Of a stretch of 54,480 nt of DNA, positions 33,296 through 42,115 are shown in pieces. Numbering within the stretch: position 1 is the stretch's first letter; each line of letters starts with the position of its first letter. Under the pieces are notes generated by a model that was given only the letters and a program-made list of their open reading frames with translations, was not told the origin of the DNA and searched no databases. The stretch lies in contig NZ_JADZBI010000033.1 in assembly GCF_020852195.1 (NCBI RefSeq), positions 1 through 54,480 of the forward strand. The letters are read 5' to 3'. Origin of the DNA: Hyphomicrobium sp. GTDB taxonomy: Bacteria > Pseudomonadota > Alphaproteobacteria > Rhizobiales > Hyphomicrobiaceae. The translations under genes were made by a program, and so were the position numbers.

Positions 33296-34213
33296 GCGCT
33301 GGCGGACGGCCGATCGCGGCAGCTTGCGCAGCCCCAGTCCGTTGCCGCTGCGCACGAGAGCCAACCCGTTGCCGGTCCCGCTGCGCACGCGAGAAAGCGG
33401 GACGGCGCCAAGGCCATTGGCCTCGACGCGATCGTCGTGCGCTGCAGCGGGTGCCGGCGCATCCATCACGGACCCGCCGTTGCTCGCCTCGCCCAGGTTG
33501 GCGATAGCCCACAACGCGGCCTGCGTGCGGTTCTTCACGCCGACCTTGCGCAGAATGGCCTTCACGTGCGTCTTGACCGTCGCCTCGGCCAGTCCGATGC
33601 GCCGGGCAATGATCTTGTTGGAATCCCCCTCCCGCAGGCGCGACATGATCGCCATCTCGCGACCCGAGAGCTTGCGCATCTCATGGCCACCGTTCGGGCG
33701 ATCGTAGAAGTCGCTGGCGGCAGCGGTCCTGTTGACCGACGGCGGCGTCAAATGTGCGATCGGGGAGTTCTGCCTCTGAAGCTTGGCGCTGCAGAAGGCG
33801 CGCGTGAACTCGGAGGGCAGCACCGTCTCGCCGGACATGACGAGATCGAACGACTTCGTCAGCATCTCGCACGTCATCGAGCACAGGATGTAGCCATCGG
33901 CGCCAGCCTGGAGCGAGGCGGCGACGCTGTCGACGTCGCACACGGCGCTCATGACGACCACGTAGGAGTCCGGGTAACGCTCCCGGATCGTCCGAATATC
34001 GTTCAGCCAGGTTTTGCCGGCGGTCCGCGCGCCACTGTCCCATCCCAGGACGAACATGGCCTGTTTTGGATCGAACTCGGCGTCCCTGACGAGCTCGTCG
34101 AGGGTCGCGGAGCGCCTGATTGGCTTGTAATCCGTAGTCGAGAGGAGCCGCGCAAGGCCCTCCCAGAGCAGGCTATCAGGCACTAACAGGAGTGTAGGTA
34201 CGCTACGTTTCAT
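33275..34213 (-). CDS. LuxR/NarL-type regulator with a divergent receiver domain
   Basis: A 312-residue regulator. The N-terminal 120 residues have a receiver-like fold: LLLVPDSLLWEGLARLL, then FVLGWDSG with Asp59 at the phosphoacceptor place, and AGADGYILCSMT. The conserved Lys of the last motif is Cys, and one of the paired acidic residues at the start is Pro, so normal phosphorylation is doubtful. The LuxR helix-turn-helix is at about 182-239 (KLSGREMAIMSRLREGDSNK, VKTHVKAILRKVGVKNRTQA). About 70 extra residues, rich in Arg, Gly and Ala, follow it. Its place inside the EPS locus suggests control of EPS genes. The ATG at 34213 is preferred over 34261, as it begins the first beta-strand. Confidence 0.88.
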   Translation of the reverse strand: MKRSVPTLLLVPDSLLWEGLARLLSTTDYKPIRRSATLDELVRDAEFDPKQAMFVLGWDSGARTAGKTWLNDIRTIRERYPDSYVVVMSAVCDVDSVAASLQAGADGYILCSMTCEMLTKSFDLVMSGETVLPSEFTRAFCSAKLQRQNSPIAHLTPPSVNRTAAASDFYDRPNGGHEMRKLSGREMAIMSRLREGDSNKIIARRIGLAEATVKTHVKAILRKVGVKNRTQAALWAIANLGEASNGGSVMDAPAPAAAHDDRVEANGLGAVPLSRVRSGTGNGLALVRSGNGLGLRKLPRSAVRQRSRAAIE

Positions 34214-34497
34214 AATTAAGGTCCGCACACAAGGTAGGTAACCCAAAATGATGAAGTACAAAGTTCACTCTAGCTAACAAAGCATTAAAAACAAGCCTCA
34301 ATTTTCATCATGGTTTTTACACTCTGCATACTGAATGACCACAAAGGGGTAATGGTAAACGACTACCTCAATCGAAGCGGCAAGCCTGTCCGAAATCGGG
34401 AGCCATATCAGGGGTAACGCAAAAGGCGTGCCGGTTTTGCTGGTGCGCCTATTCCTGTGCGCACCGGCCGCGGGCAAGAGGGCGGCGAGTTTGATTT
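34214..34497. other. A+T-rich leader of the LuxR-type gene and downstream of the acyltransferase
   Basis: 284 bp. The half nearest the regulator (34214-34345) is strikingly A+T-rich and should contain its minus-strand promoter. The other half follows the acyltransferase stop; GGTGCGC and GCGCACC at about 34441-34464 can pair around a 10-base loop, a weak candidate terminator without a T-run. Confidence 0.45.
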
Positions 34498-35658
34498 TTA
34501 GCGCAGCGGAGACTGCGCACCCTGGGTCGTCTGGGCTGTCGGCCGGAGGCGGCCGCGCAGCAACGCCAGGACGCCACCGCCGCCGCCTGCGGGCTTCGAC
34601 GCGGCGGGCGTGCCCCGCCCACGCAACCAGCGATCCAGCGGCCTTTCGAGCAGCATGTAGATGACGTACCCGACGACGATGCAGATCGCGATCGCCGCGA
34701 CACGCACGAGCCCGCTCGCTTCACTCGGCGGATCGATCACCCCGAGCACCTTGCCGAGCGCCGAGAGCACGAACCAGTGGGATAGGTAGATGGCGAAGGA
34801 GGCGTCGCCGAACTTCCATCCCAGCCGGTTGAGGAGGGTATCCGCCTCGAAGAGGCGACGGCAGAGGATGAAGCCGCCGAATATTAGGGCAGCCAGACCG
34901 ATGCGCAGCTCAAGTTGCGTCGCAAAGCCGGTGCTGACGAGGTAGCCGATCACGCCGATGCCCACATAGAGCGAGACGCTCCAAATCCCGGCGGCAGGCC
35001 TCATCTCCTCGGCGCACCGCACGAGCCAGCCGAAGCCGAACGCCAGCATATAGGGGCTCAGGAAATGCGTGATCCAGGGGGAAGTTGCGACCGCAGGGTC
35101 GACTTGCCCCGCGCCGGGAAAGCCGTACAGGCACCCGACGAGCCCCACGCCGGCGAGCAGCCAGGGAAGGATGAACTTCGCTGGGCCGTTCATGCTCCAG
35201 AACGCCATGATCAGGGCCACGAACGCGTAGAACAGCATCTCGTGCTCGAGCGTCCAGCCGACGCCGAGGATAGGAAAGCTGGTCTGCGGCAGGATCAGAT
35301 ACGAATGCAGGAGCGACCACGGCGTCATTTCGAAATTGTTGAGCCGCCACCCCGGGTTTATGGCGAAGGTGAGCAGCACCAGGCTGGTGAAGATCCAGTA
35401 CATCGGAAAGAGCCGGCGCACGCGCGAGAGGAAGAACGCGCCGCCCGTGGGGTGCGAGGCCGCCCGCATGCAGATCACGTAGCCCGAGACCATGAAGAAG
35501 ACTTCGACCCCGAGCCCGGAATAGGGGTAGTACCAATCCAGGCCGGTGACGCGGAAGTCGGTGAAGTGCTTGGTCACGAGGTCGGAGTGACAAAACACGA
35601 CCTCGGTGGCCGCGAGCCCCCGAAGCCACTGTATTTCAGTCCGCCGCTCTTTGTTCAC
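34498..35658 (-). CDS. Acyltransferase family 3 (OafA/ExoZ-like), EPS decoration
   Basis: A 386-residue membrane protein with about ten transmembrane helices that acylates (usually acetylates) sugars of surface polysaccharides. Family features: RTEIQWLRGLAATEVVFCHS near the N-terminus with the catalytic-type His, the R-x-x-R in FFLSRVRRLFPMYW, and GVGWTLEHEMLFYAFVAL. The start is GTG at 35658, strongly supported by GGAGGACGGT directly before it; reading further upstream loses this. The C-terminal 30 residues (about 355-386) are Gly/Ala/Arg-rich and probably cytoplasmic. It is a single-gene unit between the LuxR-type gene and the polymerase gene. Confidence 0.9.
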   Translation of the reverse strand: MNKERRTEIQWLRGLAATEVVFCHSDLVTKHFTDFRVTGLDWYYPYSGLGVEVFFMVSGYVICMRAASHPTGGAFFLSRVRRLFPMYWIFTSLVLLTFAINPGWRLNNFEMTPWSLLHSYLILPQTSFPILGVGWTLEHEMLFYAFVALIMAFWSMNGPAKFILPWLLAGVGLVGCLYGFPGAGQVDPAVATSPWITHFLSPYMLAFGFGWLVRCAEEMRPAAGIWSVSLYVGIGVIGYLVSTGFATQLELRIGLAALIFGGFILCRRLFEADTLLNRLGWKFGDASFAIYLSHWFVLSALGKVLGVIDPPSEASGLVRVAAIAICIVVGYVIYMLLERPLDRWLRGRGTPAASKPAGGGGGVLALLRGRLRPTAQTTQGAQSPLR

Positions 35659-35879
35659 ACCGTCCTCCGGACTTCCGATCCCAGCACCATTCTTCACACG
35701 TTGTTGGCAGCGCAATATGCGTTAACCGTCTAGAATTTAGAGCTACCTCCAAAGTAAGGTTCACCATCGCCTCGTATTCCCTATTCTCCGGGATGCATGC
35801 GGCGGGCTACCTTACGGTTCGAGACAGTGCAAAAAACGTGCGCACCTGAGGGCCACGAGACGAATTTTCGGAGCCGCCG
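35659..35879. other. Intergenic region between divergent acyltransferase and polymerase genes
   Basis: About 220-300 bp, depending on the polymerase start used. It contains TCTAGAATTTAGAG near 35741-35754 in an A+T-richer stretch and probably the two divergent promoters. No gene is seen. Confidence 0.4.
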
Positions 35880-35963
35880 CTGGCGACACTTGCTTCAGCT
35901 CGACCCGGACTTGCGGGCAACGGAGTAGCCGCTCCGTTCGACCTGCTCGACGCCTATTGCAAG

Positions 35964-37319
35964 GTGCTCTTCCTGGCCCTCGCGGGCTACGCCACGCTGG
36001 GCAAGGGCTTTGCCACCCTCGGCCTCCCGCCGCTCTACGTCGGCGAGATCATGCTGGCCCTTGGGCTGGTGACGATCTACCTGTCCCGGACCGGCCTCGC
36101 CCCTCTCGCGACCCTGCCCACTTTCATACTGGCGATTGCCATCGCCCTTATCGCCGCCCGCGCCGCCATCTCGTTCCGGACCTACGGGATCGAGGCCATC
36201 CGCGACAGCGTCATCATCATCTATGGACTGTTCGCCTTCATAGTCATCGCGCTTTGCCTGCAGAAGCCGGAACGCTTCTCAATGACGCTCAAGGCGTATG
36301 GCGGGTTCGTCTGGTTCTACGGCATTGTCGGCGGACTGGTGTTCGTGATTTCCTCCACCTTCCCCGACGCCATTCCGAACTGGCCGGTATTCGGCGGTCC
36401 CATGCTGCACACGCGAGCGGGGGAGGCTGCCGTTCACTTGGCCGGCGCCTCGGTGTTCGCGATTCTTTGCCTGCGCAAATACAGCAAGCTGTGGGCTTTC
36501 GTGCTCGCGCTCAGCGTCATCATGGTCACGCCCAGCCGGGGGGCGATGCTGTCGTGCTTTGTCCCGGTTGCGCTCGCGCTTACGCTCAGCGGCCAGATAA
36601 AGCGGCTTGCTCCCGCCTTTCTGGCCGGCGCGTTCGTCATGAGCTGCAGCTATGTCGCCGACATCAAGGTGCCGCTGCCCGGAGACCGCTCTCTGGGCGC
36701 CGAGCAGCTCGTCAACAACTTCACGAGCATCCTTTCGAAGAGCGATGCCTCGAACCTCGACGGAACCAAGGAGTGGCGCCTGCGCTGGTGGAGCGCCATC
36801 GAGGATTACACCTTCCGCGGACCGTACTTCTGGACCGGCAAAGGCTTCGGCATGGGCTTGGCGGAGGCGGACGGCTTCGTCGTCGGCGAGGAACTCGGCG
36901 GTCCGATCGTGCGAAGTCCGCACAACGCCCACTACACGATGCTGGCGCGCGCCGGCGTTCCGGGCCTAGTGATGTGGGGTGTCGTGAACCTCTCGTGGGG
37001 CTTCATGATCTTCGCGAGCTGGATGCTCGCCCGCAAGAACGGCGACACGCAATGGGCGAACGTCTTTCTCTGGATCGGATGCTACTGGCTCGCGGCCCTC
37101 ATCAACGCCACGTTCGACGTCGCCCTCGAAGGGCCCATGCTCGGAATCTGGTTCTGGTCGATCTTCGGGTTTGGAGCCGCGGGAGCGATGATCTATCGCT
37201 ATCAACTGCTGGCCGCACGCACCCGCGCGGTTGCGACCCGCTCGCCGCTGCTTCCCGTCCCCGATCCGTTCTCGCTCGGCAACACAGGTCCGCACCGTGG
37301 TTCCATCGCGTCACCGTGA
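35964..37319 (+). CDS. O-antigen ligase/Wzy-like EPS polymerase
   Basis: A polytopic protein of 451 residues (from GTG at 35964) with about 11 hydrophobic helices and a large periplasmic loop (about 215-310) that contains WRLRWWSAIEDY, WTGKGFGMGLA and SPHNAHYTMLARAG. This is the Wzy_C/O-antigen ligase pattern, so it likely polymerises the flipped repeat units. No ribosome binding site precedes the GTG, and the frame is open back to 35850. CTG at 35880 has GGAG six bases before it and would add 28 residues (LATLASARPG..., DLLDAYCK), so the true start may be CTG. The Nudix gene begins inside its last codons. Confidence 0.85.
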   Translation: MLFLALAGYATLGKGFATLGLPPLYVGEIMLALGLVTIYLSRTGLAPLATLPTFILAIAIALIAARAAISFRTYGIEAIRDSVIIIYGLFAFIVIALCLQKPERFSMTLKAYGGFVWFYGIVGGLVFVISSTFPDAIPNWPVFGGPMLHTRAGEAAVHLAGASVFAILCLRKYSKLWAFVLALSVIMVTPSRGAMLSCFVPVALALTLSGQIKRLAPAFLAGAFVMSCSYVADIKVPLPGDRSLGAEQLVNNFTSILSKSDASNLDGTKEWRLRWWSAIEDYTFRGPYFWTGKGFGMGLAEADGFVVGEELGGPIVRSPHNAHYTMLARAGVPGLVMWGVVNLSWGFMIFASWMLARKNGDTQWANVFLWIGCYWLAALINATFDVALEGPMLGIWFWSIFGFGAAGAMIYRYQLLAARTRAVATRSPLLPVPDPFSLGNTGPHRGSIASP

Positions 37320-37734
37320 GATAGCCTGCGCGGTCGTCATCGATACGCAAGGCCGCTTTCTGTTTCAGCAGCGGGACAACATCCCGACCATCATACTCCC
37401 GGGCAGGGTCGCCCTGTTCGGCGGCCATCTCGATCCGGGCGAGACCTTCCTCGAATGCATCGTGCGCGAGCTCCACGAGGAGCTCACCTATTTCATTCCG
37501 CCGGAGCGGTGCACGCATCTCGGCAGCCACCGCGGCCTCGACCTGGACCTCGAACACGGCACCGCCGCGGCCGAGTTCTATCTCGTGCGCGACGTTCCCG
37601 CGACGGAGGTGGTGGTCACGGAAGGCTCGCTGCTGATAGCCGAGCGCGAGACGCTGCCTGCGCTCACCGAGCGCCTCGCACCGTTCGCTCGAGCGGCCGT
37701 CAACCTGTATACGAGCCTCGCCGTCAAGGCGTGA
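37297..37734 (+). CDS. Nudix hydrolase, possibly GDP-mannose mannosyl hydrolase-like
   Basis: A 145-residue Nudix enzyme. The Nudix box is GHLDPGETFLECIVRELHEE at about residues 42-61; the catalytic REL-x-EE is intact and the terminal Gly position of the box is Thr. The start is a GTG at 37297 inside the end of the polymerase gene (23-base overlap), with CAGGTCCGC before it; an in-frame ATG at 37231 would overlap far more. Similar small Nudix proteins in polysaccharide loci hydrolyse GDP-mannose or other nucleotide sugars, which would balance the GDP-mannose supply from ManC. The substrate is an inference. Confidence 0.83.
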   Translation: MVPSRHREIACAVVIDTQGRFLFQQRDNIPTIILPGRVALFGGHLDPGETFLECIVRELHEELTYFIPPERCTHLGSHRGLDLDLEHGTAAAEFYLVRDVPATEVVVTEGSLLIAERETLPALTERLAPFARAAVNLYTSLAVKA

Positions 37735-37783
37735 GGGCGGACAGCACGCGAGCGGGCGGAGAGCCGTCCCTCGCTCGCTATTC

Positions 37784-39217
37784 TTACGGCGTCGCGCTTC
37801 TGGAAGTCCCGAGCGCGGCGCCGAGCTCCTGGCCACGTCCGAGCCGGTACAGCACGAGGAGCAGCAGCAGCCCGCCGAAGAAGTGCGGGTTCGCGAGGAT
37901 GTTCCAAGGCGCCTCATACACGAGCCGCGTGAAGGGCAGGTAGCTCGCCACCAGCAGCCAGGCCGCACCGATCATCAAGAGCAGCGTGTTGCGGTCTGCT
38001 TCCTGCGCCCTGGCCGCAGCGACGAGCGCAATGACGAAGATCGGCAGCAGGACGCCGTAGTGGAACGGCCACACGATCGGAGATCCGATCGTGAAGCAGA
38101 TTGCCGCCGTCGCGAAATCGAAGACCGTCGGCCCTGTCCCACGCCGCAGCAGAGCCGGCACGAAGGCGATCGCCGCGAAGACCAGCGTCGAGACCACGGT
38201 CAGCGCGTGCACGACCGGGCGGTAGGGCGCATAGTCGTTGTTCCACAACAGGAAGCGCGTGACGTCCGTCTCCACCAAGCGGTGCACGATGCCGTTGACG
38301 CTTTCGTTGAGCACGAAGTCCTCGCCCCGGCTCGAGATCCTGGCCAGGACATCGAGATAGGCCAGGTTGTTGTGCAGGCCGAATGCATAGACCGAGAGCA
38401 GACCGATGGGAATTGCCGCGTAAAGAAAGCCCTTGCTGAAGCTCCACTCCTTCCACAGCAAGGCCCACACGAGCAAAGCGGCGAACTGCGGCTTGATGGC
38501 CGCGCACAAGGCGATCAGCACGCCCGCCAGGACCCTGCGCTCGACCACCCAGGCCAGACACGCGAACGCGAACAGGCAGTTGATCCAGACCTGGATGTTG
38601 CCCTTGACCAGCGCCATGAAGCTCGGATGGAACGTGAAGCCGACGGCGACGGCAAGAGCGAACACGCCGCCGTCGAGCTTGGTATCCCATCGCCTGCCGC
38701 CGCCGCCATTGTAGCGAGCATCGCTGCGCCTCACCGCCTCGACGGCGAGCCATCCGATCGCCGCCAGGCTAGCGATAAACATCAGCGCATTGACAATGTT
38801 CAACCCCCGGATGCTGCCCATGCCCGTCGCGTCGAGGACCTCGATCGGCAGCAGGCTCGACAGCGGATACTGGAACTTGGTGCTGTCCGAGAAATAGGAG
38901 AGGTCACCCACACCCTCGGCCTTGCCCGTCTCCTGGAACTCGGCGAGCGTTTCGAATAGCCGATCCTCCGCCGGAGAATGCAGGATCGTGAGCGCGAGCA
39001 TCATCGGCTTCCAAGAATCGATCGCCCCGTCGAGAAAGCGGAAGATACCGACGGGCGGCTCCGCCGTCTGCTCCACCGACGCGGGCAGCTCGGTCACGAT
39101 CCGCGACTTGAGCATCACGCCGGCCACGCTGAGGAGGAGACTGAGCCCGGCAAAGGCAACGAGCGCCCACTGCCACGTCCGAGCACGCGGGCGAGCCTGC
39201 GAAAGGTCCAGGATCAT
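37784..39217 (-). CDS. GT87/DUF2029-type membrane glycosyltransferase (GT-C fold)
   Basis: A 477-residue protein with about ten transmembrane helices and the DUF2029/GT87 pattern known from polyprenyl-phosphate-dependent mannosyl- and arabinosyltransferases: KFQYPLSSLLP after an early periplasmic loop, ALVKGNIQVWINCLFAFACL, AAIKPQFAALLVWALLWKEW and GSPIVWPFHYGVLLPIF. Such enzymes use lipid-linked sugars on the outer side of the inner membrane. The ATG at 39217 follows GGGGCGCCAGCC; a TTG nine codons upstream is less likely. It is the third gene of the minus-strand unit UbiA-type, GtrA-type, GT87, which suggests it uses the lipid-linked sugar the other two supply. Confidence 0.85.
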   Translation of the reverse strand: MILDLSQARPRARTWQWALVAFAGLSLLLSVAGVMLKSRIVTELPASVEQTAEPPVGIFRFLDGAIDSWKPMMLALTILHSPAEDRLFETLAEFQETGKAEGVGDLSYFSDSTKFQYPLSSLLPIEVLDATGMGSIRGLNIVNALMFIASLAAIGWLAVEAVRRSDARYNGGGGRRWDTKLDGGVFALAVAVGFTFHPSFMALVKGNIQVWINCLFAFACLAWVVERRVLAGVLIALCAAIKPQFAALLVWALLWKEWSFSKGFLYAAIPIGLLSVYAFGLHNNLAYLDVLARISSRGEDFVLNESVNGIVHRLVETDVTRFLLWNNDYAPYRPVVHALTVVSTLVFAAIAFVPALLRRGTGPTVFDFATAAICFTIGSPIVWPFHYGVLLPIFVIALVAAARAQEADRNTLLLMIGAAWLLVASYLPFTRLVYEAPWNILANPHFFGGLLLLLVLYRLGRGQELGAALGTSRSATP

Positions 39218-39325
39218 GGCTGGCGCCCCAACAAACAGCGACAATTTCCGTTGGATCGACGATTACGCCGTTCCGCCGCGCCCGCAAGCGCACTTCATGC
39301 TTATGGTAGCTGCGTTTACGGTAGC

Positions 39326-39748
39326 TTACGGCTTTCTCGAAAAAGTTAGCGTTCCGTGGCCGATGAAATTGAGGCTCGCCCCAATGGCGATCGCGATGGC
39401 ATGGGCAGTGGCTTCCGCCACCTCGAGGCTCATCACGGCCAGCAGGACATTCCGTATCGGAATCGCGACGATCGCCACACAGGCAAGGCTCAGCGCGTTG
39501 ACGAGCAGGAAATCGCGGATCTGCGCCTGCAGCGCTTTCGGAGAGCCGGGGAATACGAACGCCTTGTAGGTGATGAAGCCGACCAGCATGCCGAGGCAAG
39601 CGGCCGCGATCACCGCCGGCAGAAACGGCATGAACCGCGAGAACTCGAACCGCGCCAGCCAGTTGACGCCAGCCGCGAGCCCGCCAGCAAGCAGGAAGCG
39701 GACAGACGGCGGTAGCGACCAGTTGCGGTCCGGCACGACACGCCTCAC
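39326..39748 (-). CDS. GtrA family membrane protein (putative flippase of a lipid-linked sugar)
   Basis: A 140-residue protein with four hydrophobic helices and the GtrA signature: VRFLLAGGLAAGVNWLARFE, GMLVGFITYKAFVF and ASLNFIGHGTLTF. GtrA proteins are thought to flip polyprenyl-phosphate-linked sugars across the inner membrane. The GTG start at 39748 overlaps the stop of the UbiA-type gene by two bases (39746-39747), a tight coupling. It is followed by the GT87 gene after a gap of 108 bases. Confidence 0.88.
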   Translation of the reverse strand: MRRVVPDRNWSLPPSVRFLLAGGLAAGVNWLARFEFSRFMPFLPAVIAAACLGMLVGFITYKAFVFPGSPKALQAQIRDFLLVNALSLACVAIVAIPIRNVLLAVMSLEVAEATAHAIAIAIGASLNFIGHGTLTFSRKP

Positions 39749-40803
39749 AGCCAGGCGATCAGGAAAGTGGCCAGCATTCCCACGCCAAGGACGATGCTGG
39801 GCAAGTCGGTCACGGCAAAGGCGATCGGATCGTCATCGAGCTGCCTGCGCGCGGCCTTGAGCCAGATCCGCGATATCCATAGGAAGAGAATGGCCGGGAA
39901 GCCCCAGAGCCATTCGCTGTTGTCATAGAATGTCTTATCGAACGCATCGAACATGATGTATAGCACCATGATGACGATGCTTGCGATGCCCGTCGAAAGG
40001 CCCACGGACATCAGCAGCGGCGCATCCTCCGCCCGATAGCCGCGGCCGCTGACGGCCTTCTGGCCGCGCCTGGACGCCCCCTCGACCTCGACATAGCGCT
40101 TGGCCAGGCAGAGCGACGTGAACAGGAACATCGAGAACGTGAGCAGCCAGTGAGAGAGCGGGACGTGCGCGGCCATAATGCCGACCACGAGACGCAACGT
40201 GAACAGCGAGGCCAGCGCCGCGACGTCGAGCATCGCCACGCGCTTCAGGCCCATCGAGTACGCAAGAGTCAACGCCAGATATGTAAGGAGAGCGACGCCC
40301 GCCATCGTCGAGGCAAGAAATCCAAGCACCAGTCCCACGAAGATGATGATCGGAGCGGCGATCGCGGCCGTCCCGATCGGCAGCGCCCCGCTGGCGATCG
40401 GCCGGAACCGCTTCGACCAGTGCTTGCGATCATCGGCGACGTCCAGAATGTCGTTCAGGATGTAGGTGCCGGAGGCAATCACGCACAGCGCAACGAAGCA
40501 CAGCAGCGTATCCAGCACGGCTTCGCGCACATGGAACTCGCCGGCGAGAATGATCGGCACGAACACGAGGGTGTTCTTCACCCACTGGTGTGGGCGGCCG
40601 CATTTGACCAGGGCACGCAGTTGCGACCTCGGGGAAGTGGTCGTCGGGTCCGGCTCGGCGCTGGTCTGGCGTGTGGACGTCTCCACGGCTCCTCCCCGGG
40701 CCTGAGCAGCGAACGGCACGGCTTGCAACTCCGCATAGCTCACGGCCGTCACCCCCGGGGCGACGAGAGCGCCGAGATCCCTGGAACGCGTACTCACCTT
40801 CAT
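39745..40803 (-). CDS. UbiA-family prenyltransferase, decaprenyl-phosphate phosphoribosyltransferase-like
   Basis: A 352-residue membrane prenyltransferase. After an N-terminal stretch of about 60 unstructured residues come the segments RPHQWVKNTLVFVPI, NDILDVADDRKH (first Asp-rich motif), SKRFRPIASGALPIG, TYLALTLAYSMGLKRVAM and HVPLSHWLL. From memory these agree closely in order and wording with mycobacterial Rv3806c (UbiA), which attaches 5-phosphoribose from PRPP to decaprenyl phosphate. The likely product is therefore polyprenyl-phosphoryl-phosphoribose. No dprE1/dprE2 homologue lies in the window. The unit continues with GtrA and GT87. Quinone or heme prenylation is less likely given the context. 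Confidence 0.85.
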   Translation of the reverse strand: MKVSTRSRDLGALVAPGVTAVSYAELQAVPFAAQARGGAVETSTRQTSAEPDPTTTSPRSQLRALVKCGRPHQWVKNTLVFVPIILAGEFHVREAVLDTLLCFVALCVIASGTYILNDILDVADDRKHWSKRFRPIASGALPIGTAAIAAPIIIFVGLVLGFLASTMAGVALLTYLALTLAYSMGLKRVAMLDVAALASLFTLRLVVGIMAAHVPLSHWLLTFSMFLFTSLCLAKRYVEVEGASRRGQKAVSGRGYRAEDAPLLMSVGLSTGIASIVIMVLYIMFDAFDKTFYDNSEWLWGFPAILFLWISRIWLKAARRQLDDDPIAFAVTDLPSIVLGVGMLATFLIAWL

Positions 40804-41133
40804 TTCGCCGTGACACCCCTTTTTCCTGATGATGGCAAACAGTCCGAGAATCGTGTGCCTTGGACAAGGGCCATTTCGGCCCCATGGCTGCTTCTTAGGG
40901 GGTACTCAGATCGTCTTGGGGGAGCACGCGACGGCTTGCATCTACGAGGCGCCGGCCTCTGCGCGCGGTCCCGAGCGGGGTGCCGCGCCGCTCAACCCCG
41001 CACCAGGAACATAAAGTTTACCCTGTCGAAGGATAACGGGCCACAGACCCACACTGACTCTTTTGAGACGATTGCTCGCTATCGAAGTCCATAGGAACCT
41101 TGGCTCAGCTTTTTTTCCCAAGAGATTGGCATC
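40804..41133. other. Intergenic region between divergent ubiA-type and UDP-xylose synthase genes
   Basis: 330 bp that should hold both divergent promoters. Several short plus-strand frames overlap it but none has a ribosome binding site or similarity. A+T-richer patches occur at 41010-41035 and 41050-41115. No strong hairpin or repeat is seen. Confidence 0.45.
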
Positions 41134-42087
41134 ATGCGACGGACAATACTCATCACGGGAGGCGCGGGCTTCCTGGGGTCTCACCTCTGCGATCGCCTGA
41201 TTGCGGACGGCCACGACGTGATCTGCGTCGACAACTACTTCACGGGCCGCAAGCAGAACATCGAGCACCTGATCGGGCATCCCCGCTTTGAGCTCTTGCG
41301 TCACGACGTGACGTTCCCGCTCTACATCGAGGTCGACGAGATCTACAATCTCGCCTGCCCCGCCTCGCCCATCCACTATCAGCACGACCCCGTGCAGACG
41401 ACCAAGACCAGCGTGCACGGCGCCATCAACATGCTGGGGCTGGCCAAGCGGCTCAAGTGCCGGATCTTCCAGGCCTCAACCTCGGAGGTCTACGGCGACC
41501 CCTCGATTCACCCGCAGACCGAAGACTACTGGGGCAACGTGAACCCGATCGGGCCTCGCTCGTGCTACGACGAGGGCAAGCGCTGCGCGGAGACGCTGTT
41601 CTTCGACTATTGGCGCCAGCACAGGCTCGAGATCAAGGTGGCGCGCATCTTCAACACCTATGGCCCGCGCATGCTCCCCAACGACGGCCGCGTCGTGTCG
41701 AACTTCGTCGTCCAGGCGCTCAAGGGCGAGCCGATCACCATCTATGGCGACGGCAACCAGACACGCTCGTTCTGCTACGTCGACGACCTCATCGAAGGCT
41801 TCGTGCGCCTCATGGGCTCGCCCAGGGAACTGACCGGCCCGGTCAACCTCGGCAATCCGGGCGAGTTCACGATCAAGGAGCTCGCCGAGCTTGCCATCGA
41901 GATGACGGGCTCGAAGTCGACGCTCACCTTCCTGCCCTTGCCCCAGGACGACCCGAAGCAGCGCCAGCCCAACATCAGCCTGGCCAAGGAGCAACTCGGT
42001 TGGCAGCCGAACGTGCCGCTCCGCGACGGGCTGCGCCATACAATCGAATATTTCGACCGGCTGCTGTCGGAAGGAGCCGCCGCGTAA
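41134..42087 (+). CDS. UDP-glucuronate decarboxylase (UDP-xylose synthase)
   Basis: A 317-residue extended SDR that converts UDP-glucuronate to UDP-xylose with NAD as bound cofactor. Motifs typical of [56 protein letters not shown], the catalytic SCYDEGKR (Tyr-x3-Lys) and [20 protein letters not shown]. The length agrees with soluble bacterial forms. The ATG follows AAGAGATTGGCATC. It is a single gene, divergent from the ubiA-type operon. It implies xylose (or a xylose-derived sugar) in the surface polymer. A UDP-glucose dehydrogenase to make the glucuronate is not in the window. Confidence 0.93.
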   Translation: MRRTILITGGAGFLGSHLCDRLIADGHDVICVDNYFTGRKQNIEHLIGHPRFELLRHDVTFPLYIEVDEIYNLACPASPIHYQHDPVQTTKTSVHGAINMLGLAKRLKCRIFQASTSEVYGDPSIHPQTEDYWGNVNPIGPRSCYDEGKRCAETLFFDYWRQHRLEIKVARIFNTYGPRMLPNDGRVVSNFVVQALKGEPITIYGDGNQTRSFCYVDDLIEGFVRLMGSPRELTGPVNLGNPGEFTIKELAELAIEMTGSKSTLTFLPLPQDDPKQRQPNISLAKEQLGWQPNVPLRDGLRHTIEYFDRLLSEGAAA

Positions 42088-42115
42088 GCGGGTCCGGCCG
42101 TCGTGACGCATGGAC

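Noticed and set aside
34915-35733. 272-codon plus-strand frame opposite the acyltransferase
   Set aside because: His/Glu/Arg-rich translation without membrane segments or motifs, antisense to a clear ten-helix membrane protein with a strong ribosome binding site.
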